Assembly (NCBI GenBank): GCA_023512835.1 | Contig: CM042085.1 | Location: forward strand, 46,238,189 to 46,302,188 | Reading direction: 5' to 3' | Length of the DNA stretch: 64,000 nucleotides | Origin: Taxillus chinensis | Taxonomy: Eukaryota > Streptophyta > Magnoliopsida > Santalales > Loranthaceae | Shown here: positions 23,024 to 34,393 of the stretch, one piece after another | How positions within the stretch are numbered: position 1 is the stretch's first letter | How the letters are laid out: every line of letters starts with the position of its first letter | Notes under the pieces: model-generated | What the model saw: only the letters and a program-made list of their open reading frames with translations | Told to the model about the DNA's origin: nothing | Database searches by the model: none | Position numbers and translations under genes: made by a program

Positions 23024-24197
23024 CATTCGGACAAGAGTGAGTGTCGTCAAACACTTGATAAATAACCAAGTAACCAATACATACGGAATAAGGGACATTC
23101 ATGCGGACTAAGTACAAATGCGGAATAAGGACCCGAGTCTTATTAGACACGGAGTAAGGAAATTAGATGCGTTGTAAGAAATCCGGACAACTTACATACG
23201 GAGTAAGGAATTTACATACGGAGTATGGAACTTACATACGGAGTAAGGAATTTACATACGGAGTAAGGAATTTACATACGGAGTAAGGAACATACATACG
23301 GAGTAAGGAATTTACATACGGAGTAAGGAACTTACATACGGAGTAAGGAAGCACTGATACGGAATAAGTCATCCAACTTTTCAAGACTCGCCCGGAGTAA
23401 GGAACTTACATACGGAGTAAGGAATTTACATACGGAGTAAGGAACTTACACGCGGAGTAAGGAAGCGCTGACACGGACTAAGGATTCCAGTACCAAATAG
23501 ATACGGAGTAAGCAATCACTGACACGGAGTAAGGTTCCGAGCTTCATTAGCTACGGAGTAAGGAAAATTACACCGGACCAAGAAAATACTGCTTCAACTC
23601 AACCGCATTTAAAGTTATCAGCTCGTGGCGTCCCGATGTAAGACAAATTTATTGAGAGCCTGAAGAATCTTACACGTGGATCATCCGGATATGTGGACAC
23701 AACCTTAATTGTATTTGGGAACTCATAAACGCACTTATACTCTTCAAACCCAAGATCTTGAGCTCCACAAACAGCAGCAGTCAAGGCAGAGAGATTACCG
23801 AGGGATAGTTAGTGCTGTACGCATTCCGGAACTACAAGTTCCAAGGTTGTCTCTTAGGAATGTTTTGTATAAATATTCATACTTGTACATTGATGAAAAT
23901 GTGAGCGCATGTGCATTTGTTAAGAAAAGACTAATTCTGTGTATGCACAAGCGTTTTCATTTTTGGAGATAGAATTTGGCTAGTGTGTGAGTTCATTTGT
24001 AAACAGAGTGTAAGAGAGTCTTGCTTCTATTTTGTTGTATTTATCTTGTGATAATAAAACAAAATACTTCCACTATCCTGGTTATCTTCCCAGTGATTCT
24101 ATCACTTAACTAGATAAGTGTTTGTGTCTTAAGAGAAAGAAAAGAGTTTCGATAAGAGCCTATTCACCCCCCCCCTCTAGGCTCCAAGGGACCATCA
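23024..24197 (+). repeat. 5' LTR of SIRE 2, truncated
   Basis: It begins inside the LTR (CGGACAAGAGTGAGTG, matching 34551 on) and ends CTAGGCTCCAAGGGACCATCA. It is about 1-2% diverged from the 3' copy by eye, with repeat-number differences in the CGGAGTAAG array and a poly-C length change near the end. Confidence 0.9.
23083..23570 (+). repeat. CGGAGTAAG tandem array in SIRE 2 5' LTR
   Basis: About 20 copies of CGGA(G/A/C)TAAG are spaced mostly 20 bp apart, in units of the type CTTACATACGGAGTAAGGAA. Two further CCGGAC motifs lie in the array. Sireviruses are known to carry arrays of CCGGA-containing motifs in their LTRs. Confidence 0.9.
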
Positions 24198-24199
24198 AG

Positions 24200-24210
24200 T
24201 GGTATCGAGC
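24200..24210 (+). other. Primer binding site of SIRE 2
   Basis: TGGTATCGAGC lies two bases after the LTR end CCATCA. It is an initiator tRNA-Met type. Confidence 0.85.
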
Positions 24211-24256
24211 AAGTTCTATTTGTTCTAAGTAGAGATCCCACTCTTTCAATCTCGAA

Positions 24257-26558
24257 ATGGCCGAAGAAAGCGGTATGCTATTCAACACTCGCCTTAACTC
24301 CAGGAGGTGCGCAGGAGCCCATCCTGAATCGAAGCGACGAGTGAAAATGTCGACCCACCTCAACCTGCTACGCCATGCTTCTCAACCACGGAGTTCTGGC
24401 TTTACTTTAACGAAACCGCCCAAATTCACACCTGAGCTTTTCTCCCAGTGGAAAGCTCACATGAAGATGTTTATGGTATGCCATGATCATCTTATGTGGC
24501 CATGTCTTCATCAGGAGATTCCAATTCCGATGACTATCGGAGAACATGGTGTTAGGATGCGAAAGACAGATGCTGAACTTACCAATGATGAAAGAGCCTG
24601 GCAGTGCGCTAGTGAAAAGGCTCTGGCTTATGTTACATCGTCTTTGGATTCCGAGGCTTTCACAGACGTCCAGGGCTGCATGACAGCAAAAGCTGTTTGG
24701 GACAAACTGACAATCCTCTATGAGGGGAGTCGGTCCCAGGATCCGGGAATGTGATCTGCACTCTCAGACAGAACTTTGAAAGTTTTAATCATAAACCGGG
24801 TGAATCACTCGAAAGCATCTATCGGAGATTCGGCAAGCTCATTCTTGAGCTGAAGACTGTCAATGAGCACTATTCTTAATCCCAGATCAATGACAAGTTC
24901 TTTCGCTCCTTGCCGGATCGCTACTACTCCGAACAACTCCAAATGCAATAAGACAAAAACTGGCAGTATGTTCCCCTTGAAGAACTATACGGAGAGCTGC
25001 GGACTCACGAAGTCAGGTTTAAGTACTCTGACAAGGATGAGAAAATAGCTCGGAAAGAAAAGGGGGTAGCTCTCAAAGCTACAGAATGTCTAAACATACT
25101 GAGGAATGATGATACGGACGTGTCCGAGAATTCTGATTCTGACGAGGAGGAGGAGATAGCCCTTCTTGTCAAATCCTTTGAGCGATTCCTACGGAAAAGC
25201 AGAAAAGGGTTTAGAAGACGCTCATCATCATCGTTCCAAAGGAAGGAGCGACCGGAGTCCAGTTCCCAGGAATGCTTCAACTGTGGGAAAACCGGTCACT
25301 GGGCCAAGGAATGCAGGTCCAAATCAAAAGTGGCCGAGAAAAGTGACAAGGTAACTCCTCGCCGCTCCACCTCAGACAACAGCAAGAGCAAGAGGAAGGC
25401 GCTCGTGACAAAATACATGAGTGGCTCGGAAGAAGAGGAGGAATCCTCGGATGATGAGCCAACTACTAAGCCGAACGTCTGCCTCATGGAAAATACTGAG
25501 GTACCTTCTATCTCTGAGCTCCTGAGTAAATTAGAATCTCTTACTACTGCATGTGATCATGAAAAGAATGAGAGACTAATAATTACTCAAATGTACAAAG
25601 ATATGAAAAGTCAGAATAAACGTCTTGAATTTACTATTAATAGACTCAAAAAGGACATCACTGACTTCAGAGGAAAAGAAGCTTGGTATCACGATCTAAG
25701 AGCTGAAAATCATTTGTTAAATACCAATCTCTCAGGCCTAAAAGTTATAGTAAAAAGACTCGAAAATGAACTGGACAGAAAAGGAAATAAATCGTAAGTG
25801 GCTAAAATCCGGGAAATAGCCTCTACCTTTAGGACTGATCCTGACGACATCCGAGTCAAACCTGGCCTAGGTTCCGAACCATCAACTTCCATAGCTCAAG
25901 CTACTGAGCGTCCTCCGGATTTCACTCCTAAACTAACCAACTTATATCCTGTTAGTACATCTAAACGGTTGGATGGTTTCATTTCAGGTGGCACCATAGT
26001 TTATGACTGTTGGGTCGAGGCTGTTACTGCACTTCCCGAAGCAGTAGCACCCGTAACTAAAGATGAAGGGAAGGCTGCTGCAGTTAAAGCCAAAACTGTA
26101 GCACCCAAAAAGAAAGACAAGGCTAAGGCTGATGCATCTAGGGCCAAGAGCGCGTCACCCAAACACAATTGATTAGGCCACAGGGAACAGAGTAGAAAGT
26201 CCAGAAATCTGAGAGACCTGTATCCCCTGTTTGTACTTCACATTATAGTGTCTGTTCCATCTGTAGGGAAATAGGTCATTATCACTATGAATGTTGGAGT
26301 TTATCTGATAACTGGCTTTGTAATCAGTTTCATATCAATAAAGATCAGTTAAACAAAAAGGGTTCTTCAAGCAAAACAAAATCTAAACCTCGAAAGAGTA
26401 TCTCTCCCAAGAAAACCCAAATAAAAGAGGTAGCTGAAACTAACAAGCTAAAGTCAACTTGGAGAGCTAAAAGTTCTAGCAAAATCAAATCCGTAAATGT
26501 TGACAATACTGCTGCTCTCTCTAACCGCCTGAAACAAGTTTGGGCACCAAAAGTGTAA
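24257..26558 (+). pseudogene. gag: SIRE gag with two zinc knuckles, broken
   Basis: I chose the ATG at 24257 (MAEESGMLFN), the first after the PBS. A segment beginning FTLTKPPKFTPELFSQW is typical of Sirevirus gag. The acidic SDSDEEEEIALLVKSFERFLRK stretch (about 25130-25200) precedes CCHC knuckle 1, CFNCGKTGHWAKEC (25273-25314). A coiled-coil-like region (LESLTTACDHEKNERL to RLENELDRK, 25525-25780) follows. Then come a Lys/Ala-rich linker (26040-26160) and CCHC knuckle 2, CSICREIGHYHYEC (26253-26294). The frame is lost near 24735, and stops occur at 24752-24754, about 24877, 24949, 25794 and 26170. The spacing of two knuckles about 980 bp apart is unusual for Copia gag but fits the long Sirevirus gag. 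Confidence 0.85.
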
Positions 26559-29500
26559 ACTGCTGTCTTTCAGGAGCATCTCTGGAATGCATTGCCGGAT
26601 CACTTGAAGTTAAAGATCAATAAAAGCAAGTGGATCCTTGATAGTGGATGCTCCTGGACATATGACGGGTGATCGGACTCGCTTGTAGAAGTTAATGATA
26701 AACAAGGTCCATCCGTTTCATATGGCGACAACAGCAAAGGTAAGACTGTCGGGTATGGCACCTTAACTAACGACTGTGTATCAATCACTAGAGTTGCACT
26801 AGTCGAAGGTTTAAAGCATAATTTGCTAAGTGTCAGTAATTTATGTGACAAAGGATTTACTGTTTCCTTTTTGTCCAACACCTGTACGAAGAGAAAACTT
26901 ATCCAGGAGATGTTAAGTTATCCGGATCAAGAGATGGGGACATATACTCGGTGGTCTTAAGAAATAATTCTTCGACCCCTGTATGCTTCTCACTAAAGCA
27001 TCCAGATGAAGATAGTTGGCTATGGCACAAGCGATGCGCACATTTAAACTTTAAGACTTTGTCTAAATTAGCGTCACTTGATCTTGTCACTGGTCTACCC
27101 AAACTCAAGTTCTCCAGAGACTCACTCTGTCGAGAATGCCAACTGGGCAAACAGACCAAACATAGCTTTAAGAGCAAATCAGTTAATTCAATAACTGCTC
27201 CTCTACAACTTCTTCATATGGACTTATGTGGTCCTATATCAGTTCCGTCACTAGTCTGGGCAGATATACCCTAGTGGTTATCGATGATTTCGCCAGATAC
27301 ACATGGGTGATGTTCCTAAAATCAAAGGATCAAACTTTTGAGCATCTTGTAGATCTTTTCAACTGGATAAGCAAATCACAAGGACTGAGCATAAAATGCA
27401 TCAGGAGTGATCATGGTACAGAATTTGATTTTTCGAAATGAGATCATATTGTTCCGAACAGGGCATACAAGACTGACTTCTCTGCGCCCAGAACTCCTCA
27501 ACAAAATGGGGTAGTTGAGTGCAAGAATCGCACTTTAGTCGAGGATGGCAGATCTATGTTAGCAGGGGCAACCCTTCCTCTCAGTCTATGAGCTGAAGCT
27601 GTGTCCACTGCCTGCTATGTTCAGAACAGAACTCTAATAAATAAATCTACCATGAAAACACCCTATAAGATGTGGAGAGGACGAAAGCCTTCAATTTCAC
27701 ATTTCAGAGCCTTTGGGTGTACTTGCTATATTCTGAACAACGGCAAAGAACCCCGGAATAAATTTGAACCAAAATCTGATGATGGGATCTTTGTCGGGTA
27801 CTCACTTCATAGCAAAGCTTATCGGGTCTTCAACAGAAAACTTTTTAAAGTTGAAGAATCTATCCATGTGACCTTTGATGAAACTAACCTTGATTGGTCA
27901 AAAGTCGGTTCTTCAAGTTCTAATGTGCAGGTCATGGACAACAACGTCGATTATTCAAATTTTATGAATGTTCCTGTTACACATCTTGACCAACCACGTG
28001 GCATCAGCGAAGCACAATGAAATTATATGGATGATGCTACGGATGACTCTGACTCTGGACTACCATTTAGCTCTGGATATACTCCTACGGATACCAAAAA
28101 TTCCAGAGCACCTTCAAGTCCGTCCGGACTAGTTAACACTGGAAGAAACAGTGTTGAAGAACCATCTAGTTCAACCGTACCTCTCAATACGGAAACATCT
28201 AGTCCGGACGAAGCTCAACCAGCGGATACAACTGAACCACCTAATTTGAAAGAGCTTCAAATTGTTCAAGATCATCCAACACATGCAAAGAATTACAGAT
28301 GGACTCGAAACCATCCCTCAGATCAAGTGATTTGTGATCCTACTGTTGGTGTAAGAACAAGAGCAGCCACCTCCAACATAAGTCTTTACTCGTGTTTTCT
28401 ATCTCAAATAGAACCAAAGGTGGTAGATGAAGCTATTCAGGATTCGAATTGGATAGAAGCCATGCAAGAAGAGCTGAATCAATTTAAGAGAAATAATGTG
28501 TGGATCTTAGTACCAAGGCCTAAGTCTCAGCAAGTCATTGGCGTTAAATGGGTGTTCCGGAACAAGCTTGATACGGATGGAATAGATTATGATGAGACCT
28601 TTGCTCCAGTAGCAAGACTTGAGGCAATCCGAATGTTTCTGGCGTATGCTTCATATGAAAACCTCATAGTTTATCAAATGGACGTCAAGAGCGCATTCCT
28701 GAATGGAGATCTTCAAGAGAAAGTGTACGTTGAACAACCTCCCGGCTTCATTGAACCTAAAGCAGGACATCTTGTCTACAAGCTTCGGAAAGCTTTATAT
28801 GGTTTGAAGTAAGCTCCAAGAGCCTGGTACGACACACTGTCAGAATTCCTACTTGCTCACAACTTCCAAAAGGGGAAGATAGACACCACCCTATTTCTAC
28901 GAAAAGAGAAAGGACACACTCTGATCGTACAAATATACGTGGATGATATCATTTTTGGATCAGCGAATCCAAAGCTTTGTGAAGAGTTTGCTAAGTTGAT
29001 GACAGGCAAGTTTGAGATGAGCATGATGGGAGAACTGTCCTACTTCCTTAGAATAGAAGTTAACAATTAAAGGAAGGAATCTTCATTAACCAAGCTAAGT
29101 ACACTCGCGATCTTATTAAGAAGTTTGGTATGGAAGGTTCATCTCCCGTCAAAACTCCCATGCCTGTAAGTGCCAAGTTAGATCCGGATGTTGACGGCAT
29201 ATCAGTAAATGTAACTGACTACAGAGGGATGATCGGATCCTTGCTGTATCTTATAGCAAGTCGCCCAAACATTATGTTTGCAACTTGCATCTGTGCACGA
29301 TACCAGGCGAATCCCAAGGAGTCACATATGCTTCATGTTAAACGGATATTAAGGTATCTCAAGGGAACGATGAATTTGGGACTCTGGTACCCAAAGGAGT
29401 CAAACTTCACCTTATCTGGATACTCTGATGCCGACTTCGCTGGATGTCGCATCGACAGGAAGAGCACAAGTGGTACATGTCAGTTCCTTGGACATAGATT

Positions 29501-29858
29501 AATTTCATGGTTCAGTAAGAAGCAGAATTCTGTATCAACCTCTACTGCTGAAGCGGAATACATAGCTACTCTGGATGCAAAGTCAACTTACTGACTACGG
29601 TTTCAACATTAATCTATTCTACTCTACTGCGACAACACTAGCGCTATTGCTATCAGCAACAATCCTGTCATGCATCCTAAGACGAAGCACATTGAAGTCC
29701 GGTATCACTTCATACGTGATCATGTTCTTAAAAGTCACATCTCACTGGAACATGTTGCTATTGAAGATCAACTGGCCGACATTTTTACAAAGCCCCTACC
29801 TGATGCAAGATTCTCTGAACTACTCTTCCGTTTAGGTATGCTCGACTTTTCTGCATAG
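26559..29858 (+). pseudogene. pol: SIRE pol: protease, integrase, RT, RNase H, broken
   Basis: Protease: WILDSGCSW (about 26633-26660). Integrase HHCC: HKRCAHLNF...CRECQLGKQTKH (about 27027-27165), with catalytic stretches LLHMDLCGP, IRSDHGTEFDF and PQQNGVVECKNRT (about 27205-27530). RT: WVFRNKLDTDG joined directly to IDYDETFAPVARLEAIR (about 28550-28640). The residues normally between these are missing, which suggests an in-frame deletion of about 20 codons. Then FLNGDLQEKVYVEQPPGF and YVDD (about 28938-28949). RNase H: YSDADFAG, STAEAEYIA, TKHIEVRYHFIRDH, and the conserved end ADIFTKPLP before TAG 29856-29858. Several frameshifts and stops occur, including TAA about 28810 (LYGLK*APRAW) and TAA at about 29068. 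Confidence 0.88.
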
Positions 29859-31536
29859 TTTCACATTTAATTTATCCAACAGTATATTTACTATTAGAAC
29901 ATGCATTGTGCTTTTATTGTAAGTAGAAGATACATACAGACTTTAATGCCGATCATACTTACTGGTTTAAGGCCTCATGCTTCTGATATTAATATCAACT
30001 TCATATGTGGGAGGATGCTTGCGTTTCCCGACTGAAGTCGTTTAAGCTAACATGATTACAGTTTATATGATTTACCTCTTTCGGGTTTCATGATCTCAAC
30101 TTCCACTAATCACCACATGACAATAGCATGTTCATTTAGATTACTCTATTAACATGTATAGTTGAAGAAATGAAATGGGTTAGCTCGGAATGCCTGGTGG
30201 ATGAATACTCAATCACAGTCTGGTCAGCTTCTGAAGTATAGTTTTCTAATAAGATAGACAGTGCTGAATTCTACAAACCGAAAATGTCAATCGAGAGGAT
30301 TGCACAATCTACGGGGGAGAAAATGCTTTATATATTATTCAGTAATGCCCCCCGTATATGTCTCATGACCCCTTTCCTGGCTGTCTATTTGAGGGGGAGC
30401 TTTTCATTGAGAGGATTAAATGATCTATGGGGGAGCAATAATGAACCCCTAATATGTCTCGGATACTCCCTCCTCTAAACTTTTACTTCCGGATCTGACT
30501 GGACATGTTGTCTAGGGTCGGAAAAGTGGCATGCTTGGATGTATTTTCTTTCTTCAACCAGGCATTTTAATCGGCTAATCACCTGCTTACTTTTGACATG
30601 TGTTCGCTTCCCATTTTTCACTCATGAATCCTAAATTGGCCAAATCATATGATCTTTAATTAATCTTAGCTACGTTGTTCAGCAAGACGGTTTCGCTATG
30701 TTGACCTATATGAACTTGTGTATTGTTATCTGACATATGCCATGATTCAGTAATATTGATCGTTTTCATGTATGTATATGTCTCTCGTATGCTTAGTAAT
30801 GCATAAGTTCTGTTTCTCATTAGTTCGGATTATGTCGTTTTTCACTGATTATTTTCCCTAATCCGTACTAATCCTTGCCTGTTAAGCTTTTGTATTTTCA
30901 GTTCATTTCTTCGTTTAGCTACAGGTTCAGATTCTCTCTGCAACCGTATCGATCAATCTAGTCCAAAGTCTTGGATTTGAAGTGTTGTGGTACTTCTCTT
31001 CTCTTCGACTTATTGACTGCAAAGGAATCTACTTCACTCTCTCGTCGAACTCTGTCTACTACGGACACGATCTACTTTTCATCCGGATACTCTTCCTCGA
31101 CTATTATTTATTCCGGATGAGTGTCGGTTCATTCCTCCGGACTCCTGACACAGTCTAATCGCGACGATCAAAGTCTTCCTATATGTCGCGTGCTTTTGAG
31201 GAGGAATCATGATGATTCATTAAATGCAAATCTCGGGATGCACACACACGTCTCTGGACGGCAACCAGCTGTTACACTTACTTAGTCATGCGGTCTCCAC
31301 GACATCGTTTCATTCGGAGGCGCATCGATATCCAGACTCATGACATCAGCCTGTCAAGCGGGTCCCTATCTCACTCGCACATTCCTAGGCCCGCTGACAT
31401 TTGCGGACTCGGTCTTATATGTTCTGATCATTCCTGCGAAGCACGAGTATTGCTCATTTCAAATCCCTAAACCTCTCGTTGCTCCTTCCACTGCCAAGAC
31501 CTCACCTTTCATCTTGTCCTTCAAATTTAATCTGCA
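29859..31536 (+). other. SIRE 2 spacer between pol and third ORF, with extra polypurine tracts
   Basis: About 1.7 kb with no convincing gene. Three internal GGGGGAG cores (about 30313-30323, 30392-30399, 30429-30435) resemble the terminal polypurine tract at 34385-34393. Multiplied polypurine tracts are a known Sirevirus feature. CCGGA motifs are frequent near 31080-31150 (ATCCGGATAC, TTCCGGATGAG, CTCCGGACTC). The last 340 bp match sequence upstream of the third ORF in SIRE A (63669-64000), so the leader of ORF3 is conserved. Confidence 0.65.
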
Positions 31537-34250
31537 ATGGCACCCAGAATCTCTCTTTCTGGCGTTAATCCTGGCCATCTGGTTGATTGGAATGCTATTT
31601 CTAATCCTCCGGATTAGTTTTTCCAGCTTCGCCCTCTCCTTGAAGCCTCGCATATACTCAACCTGGTCTCCCAACCCGTCGATCTTCTTATCGATGACGT
31701 TCTTGAGTATTACCAACGGATTCGCTGCAACACCGATTCCATAACCTCTTATGTCCGCGGTGAATCCATCATCATCACTCCGGCTGTTCTCCGCGCTGCT
31801 CTCCACCTACCTCTTGGTGAACCACAGCGCCCAGATGCCGATCCAATGGTGGCTTCTATGGGTTGCACACAAAAAGGCAAGGAATACAAGGTGAAATCCT
31901 TCCAAGGTCGCTATCGATGTATGGCGACCATCTTGAGTCGATGCTTACTGGCTCGCACATTAGCCCTCGACTCCGTTCCGTACGACCTTCTCCTGGCCAT
32001 GTACGGCGTTTTTGAAGGTCTTCCGATGGATTGGGGGATGTTCTTGTTTAGGTTGCTGCAGAATGGTTCCAAGAACCATTCCTTCGGGCACATCCTCAGC
32101 ATTGTCTTCCAGCATCTTAATCCGGACCATTTCGCTCGATATGATGTTGTTCCATTTCCTCCGGCTTATTACCTTCGTCATCTTACGCCGGATGGGAACA
32201 TGACCGCCCGCCGACCATCTGCCGCTCTCCGCTTACTTCCTGCCTCGGAACAACAAGGCAGTTCGGTTGGTGACCCCTCCGACAGCCAAACCCCTGACGT
32301 CAATTCTGCACCCCGATCCTCCTGGATTCGGTCCGTTGCAGCACCCTCTCATTCTCGGGCCTCCCAGCCAAGCGTCCATGCCGAACCATCCGAGGTTGCG
32401 GGGCCATCTCAGCGCAGTGCTTCTAAAGCTGTTTCCTCAGCCCCCTCTGCTGCTGATATCCCCACTCCCTCCACCTCCGCTATTGCTGCCGCGGTTGATA
32501 CCACTGTTGCTGTCGCCGCTGCTAATGTCCCGGCCTCTTCTCCTGGAAGCCCCTTTGCCTCCCCTACCTCAACCCCGAGATTATCTTGCCCATGTCACCA
32601 CTGACACCTTAACGGACCTTTGGCTCCGTTTCAGTCTAGCCCACACCTCCTCCATTCCTGACACCGATCTCCGGGTGTTTTACACACGCAATACCCAATC
32701 CCCGGAGACCATGATCATCTGGAACTTGGACCAAGGCTTTCTTACGCCGGCCGCCATTCCCGATGTGCCGTTCCCTACACCCTCCAGCCCAGTCCCTGCT
32801 GCACGGAGTCCTTCCCCTGCTAAGGCTGGACCCTCTTCTCCTGCTGCCGCGATTCCCGTGGTTGACTTATCTGGTCAAAGCGGGTCCATTGCTCCGGATG
32901 CCTCCAATGCTCCGGATGCCTCTGATGCTCTGGATGCTCCTGCTGTTGCTGATACTCCTGCGGACTCCTCTGCCCAACGCACTCCTGCTCCTGTTCATGC
33001 GGGGGAGTCCTCCAAAGCTCCGGAGTTGGTCCTTGGGCGTGCCTTTTTTGGCACGGTCCACTCCGACGCTGTGCTTTCCGCCCAGCTGGACCGACACGCC
33101 CAAGCTCAAAGCGCCCAAATTTCCGCCATCGCTGCCAAAGTTAATGCCCTCGGCGCCCAACTCCTCTCCGCTCTCACTGACTCCTCCACTTCCATGGAGC
33201 AGAAAATGGATCTTGTCGCCTCATCCGTCCATTCAATGTCTACCTCCTTCGCGGATCTGGCGCACACGATGGCTCGTCCTCCTATTGCTTCCTGGCGATC
33301 TGCCAAACCGGGGGAGAGAGTGTCATCTGATCCGTCTACTCCTTCTGCCCCACAACCATCTACTCGGACTGAGAAGCAGCCTGCCACTTCAGTGCTTCAG
33401 GGAGTTCAAATTCCCAAACGAAGCCGCTTCTCTCAACCAAGCTCCTCTACTGCAGCTCCAGCTCCTCCTCCCATCATATGCGGAGTTTGACCCTTCTGAT
33501 GTGGATGGAAGCTTGCGCAAGGCAATGAAATCCTATGCTGTGTCTTCTGCTGAGAGAAGATGTCTTTCTGAAATGTACCCTTTCTCCCCGGCCGACATTC
33601 AGACTCTTTGTTCGGGGAAAGGACTCTTTACTACAGAAGACATTGACAACTTCTCGAGAGCTGCTAAAATGGAGATGAGGCTGTTTTCATCTCTCTACAA
33701 GAATGGGCACTTGTTTGACGTTTTGCCGTGTTGGAATGAAGGCTATCTTCCCAGTGTGGATCTAATTCAGTCCTTCATCGATGGAACTGCTGAGGATAGC
33801 AAGCCATGGAAAACTCTCTCAACTATCCTCATTCCGTACCGGATCATGTCGCCACACTTCATGATGGCTGTCTTCATGATTCAGTCCAAGCAAATGATTC
33901 TCATTGATTCTCATCAGATTGTGGAGCACTTCGTTAGAAAGAATCAATGGGAACCTCTCGTGTCTCAGCTGACCGAAGTCGTGAAGAAAGCTGGATTATA
34001 TGAAGAGTTGGGCATCACACCCTTGCGTCCGACTGAGAAACTCAAGGCGACATTCCGGGGCAAGAAGCAAGTACCGCAACAGCCGGATGGAGATAGCTGC
34101 GGAGCCTTTGTCTGTCACTTCATCAAGTCATTCTTAACTGTGGACAAATATTGGAGCCAACACACCACCTTTACGATGAAGCAGACAATGGAGCTTAGAG
34201 AGAAAGCAACAACTATGATCTTCAAGTATAGTAAGCCTTATGTTCCTTAG
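31537..34250 (+). pseudogene. SIRE third ORF (env-like position) with C-terminal Ulp1/C48 peptidase-like domain, broken
   Basis: The start MAPRISLSGVNPGHLVDW is matched by SIRE A (63668 minus), which fixes the ATG. Three parts are seen. (1) An N-terminal domain (31537-32250, about 240 residues) with RGESIIITPAVLRAALHLPLGE and LAMYGVFEGLPMDW, resembling plant-transposon protein domains. (2) An Ala/Pro/Ser-rich low-complexity region (32250-33470). (3) A C-terminal domain (33475-34247). That domain has His in SPHFMMAVFM, then Asp 17 residues on in LILIDSHQ-type sequence (MILIDSHQ here), then Gln in QQPDGDSCGAFVCHF with Cys six residues after the Gln. This His/Asp/Gln/Cys order is that of Ulp1/SENP cysteine peptidases, which cut SUMO-type conjugates. 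No signal peptide or membrane segment is evident, so a true envelope role is not supported. TAG at 31615-31617 (Trp in SIRE A) and two frame changes (about 32560, about 33475) disable it. Confidence 0.72.
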
Positions 34251-34382
34251 CGAAAATCTTGTATTAAGGCTGAATTGTACTTAGTTGCTGTTAAATGAAA
34301 TTGGTTGTGATGTATATTCTGTATGTTATCTTTTTGCACTACTTACCAGATCAGATTACAAAGGGTTTGGGCATATCCACAA

Positions 34383-34393
34383 TTGGGGGAGAT
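34383..34393 (+). other. Polypurine tract of SIRE 2
   Basis: TTGGGGGAGAT immediately precedes TGTTGGATC, the start of the 3' LTR. The ~130 bp between the ORF3 stop and this tract hold no gene and are conserved in SIRE A (45133-45252, minus). Confidence 0.85.

Noticed and set aside
23083..23570. Regular 20-bp repeats that superficially resemble a CRISPR array
   Set aside because: Units are contiguous with no unique spacers, no cas genes are present, and the same array occurs in both LTRs of a plant retrotransposon.
24160..24363. Minus-strand short ORF over the SIRE 2 PBS
   Set aside because: It runs antisense to the gag start and PBS; a shadow.
32763..33480. Leu/Pro-rich reading frame overlapping the hinge of SIRE 2 ORF3
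   Set aside because: It is a frame shadow of the Ala/Pro/Ser-rich hinge. Only the part after about 33475 of this frame is real coding sequence.
31537..34250. A true retroviral envelope gene
   Set aside because: The position is env-like, but no signal peptide, fusion segment or membrane anchor is visible, and the C-terminus looks like a cysteine peptidase.
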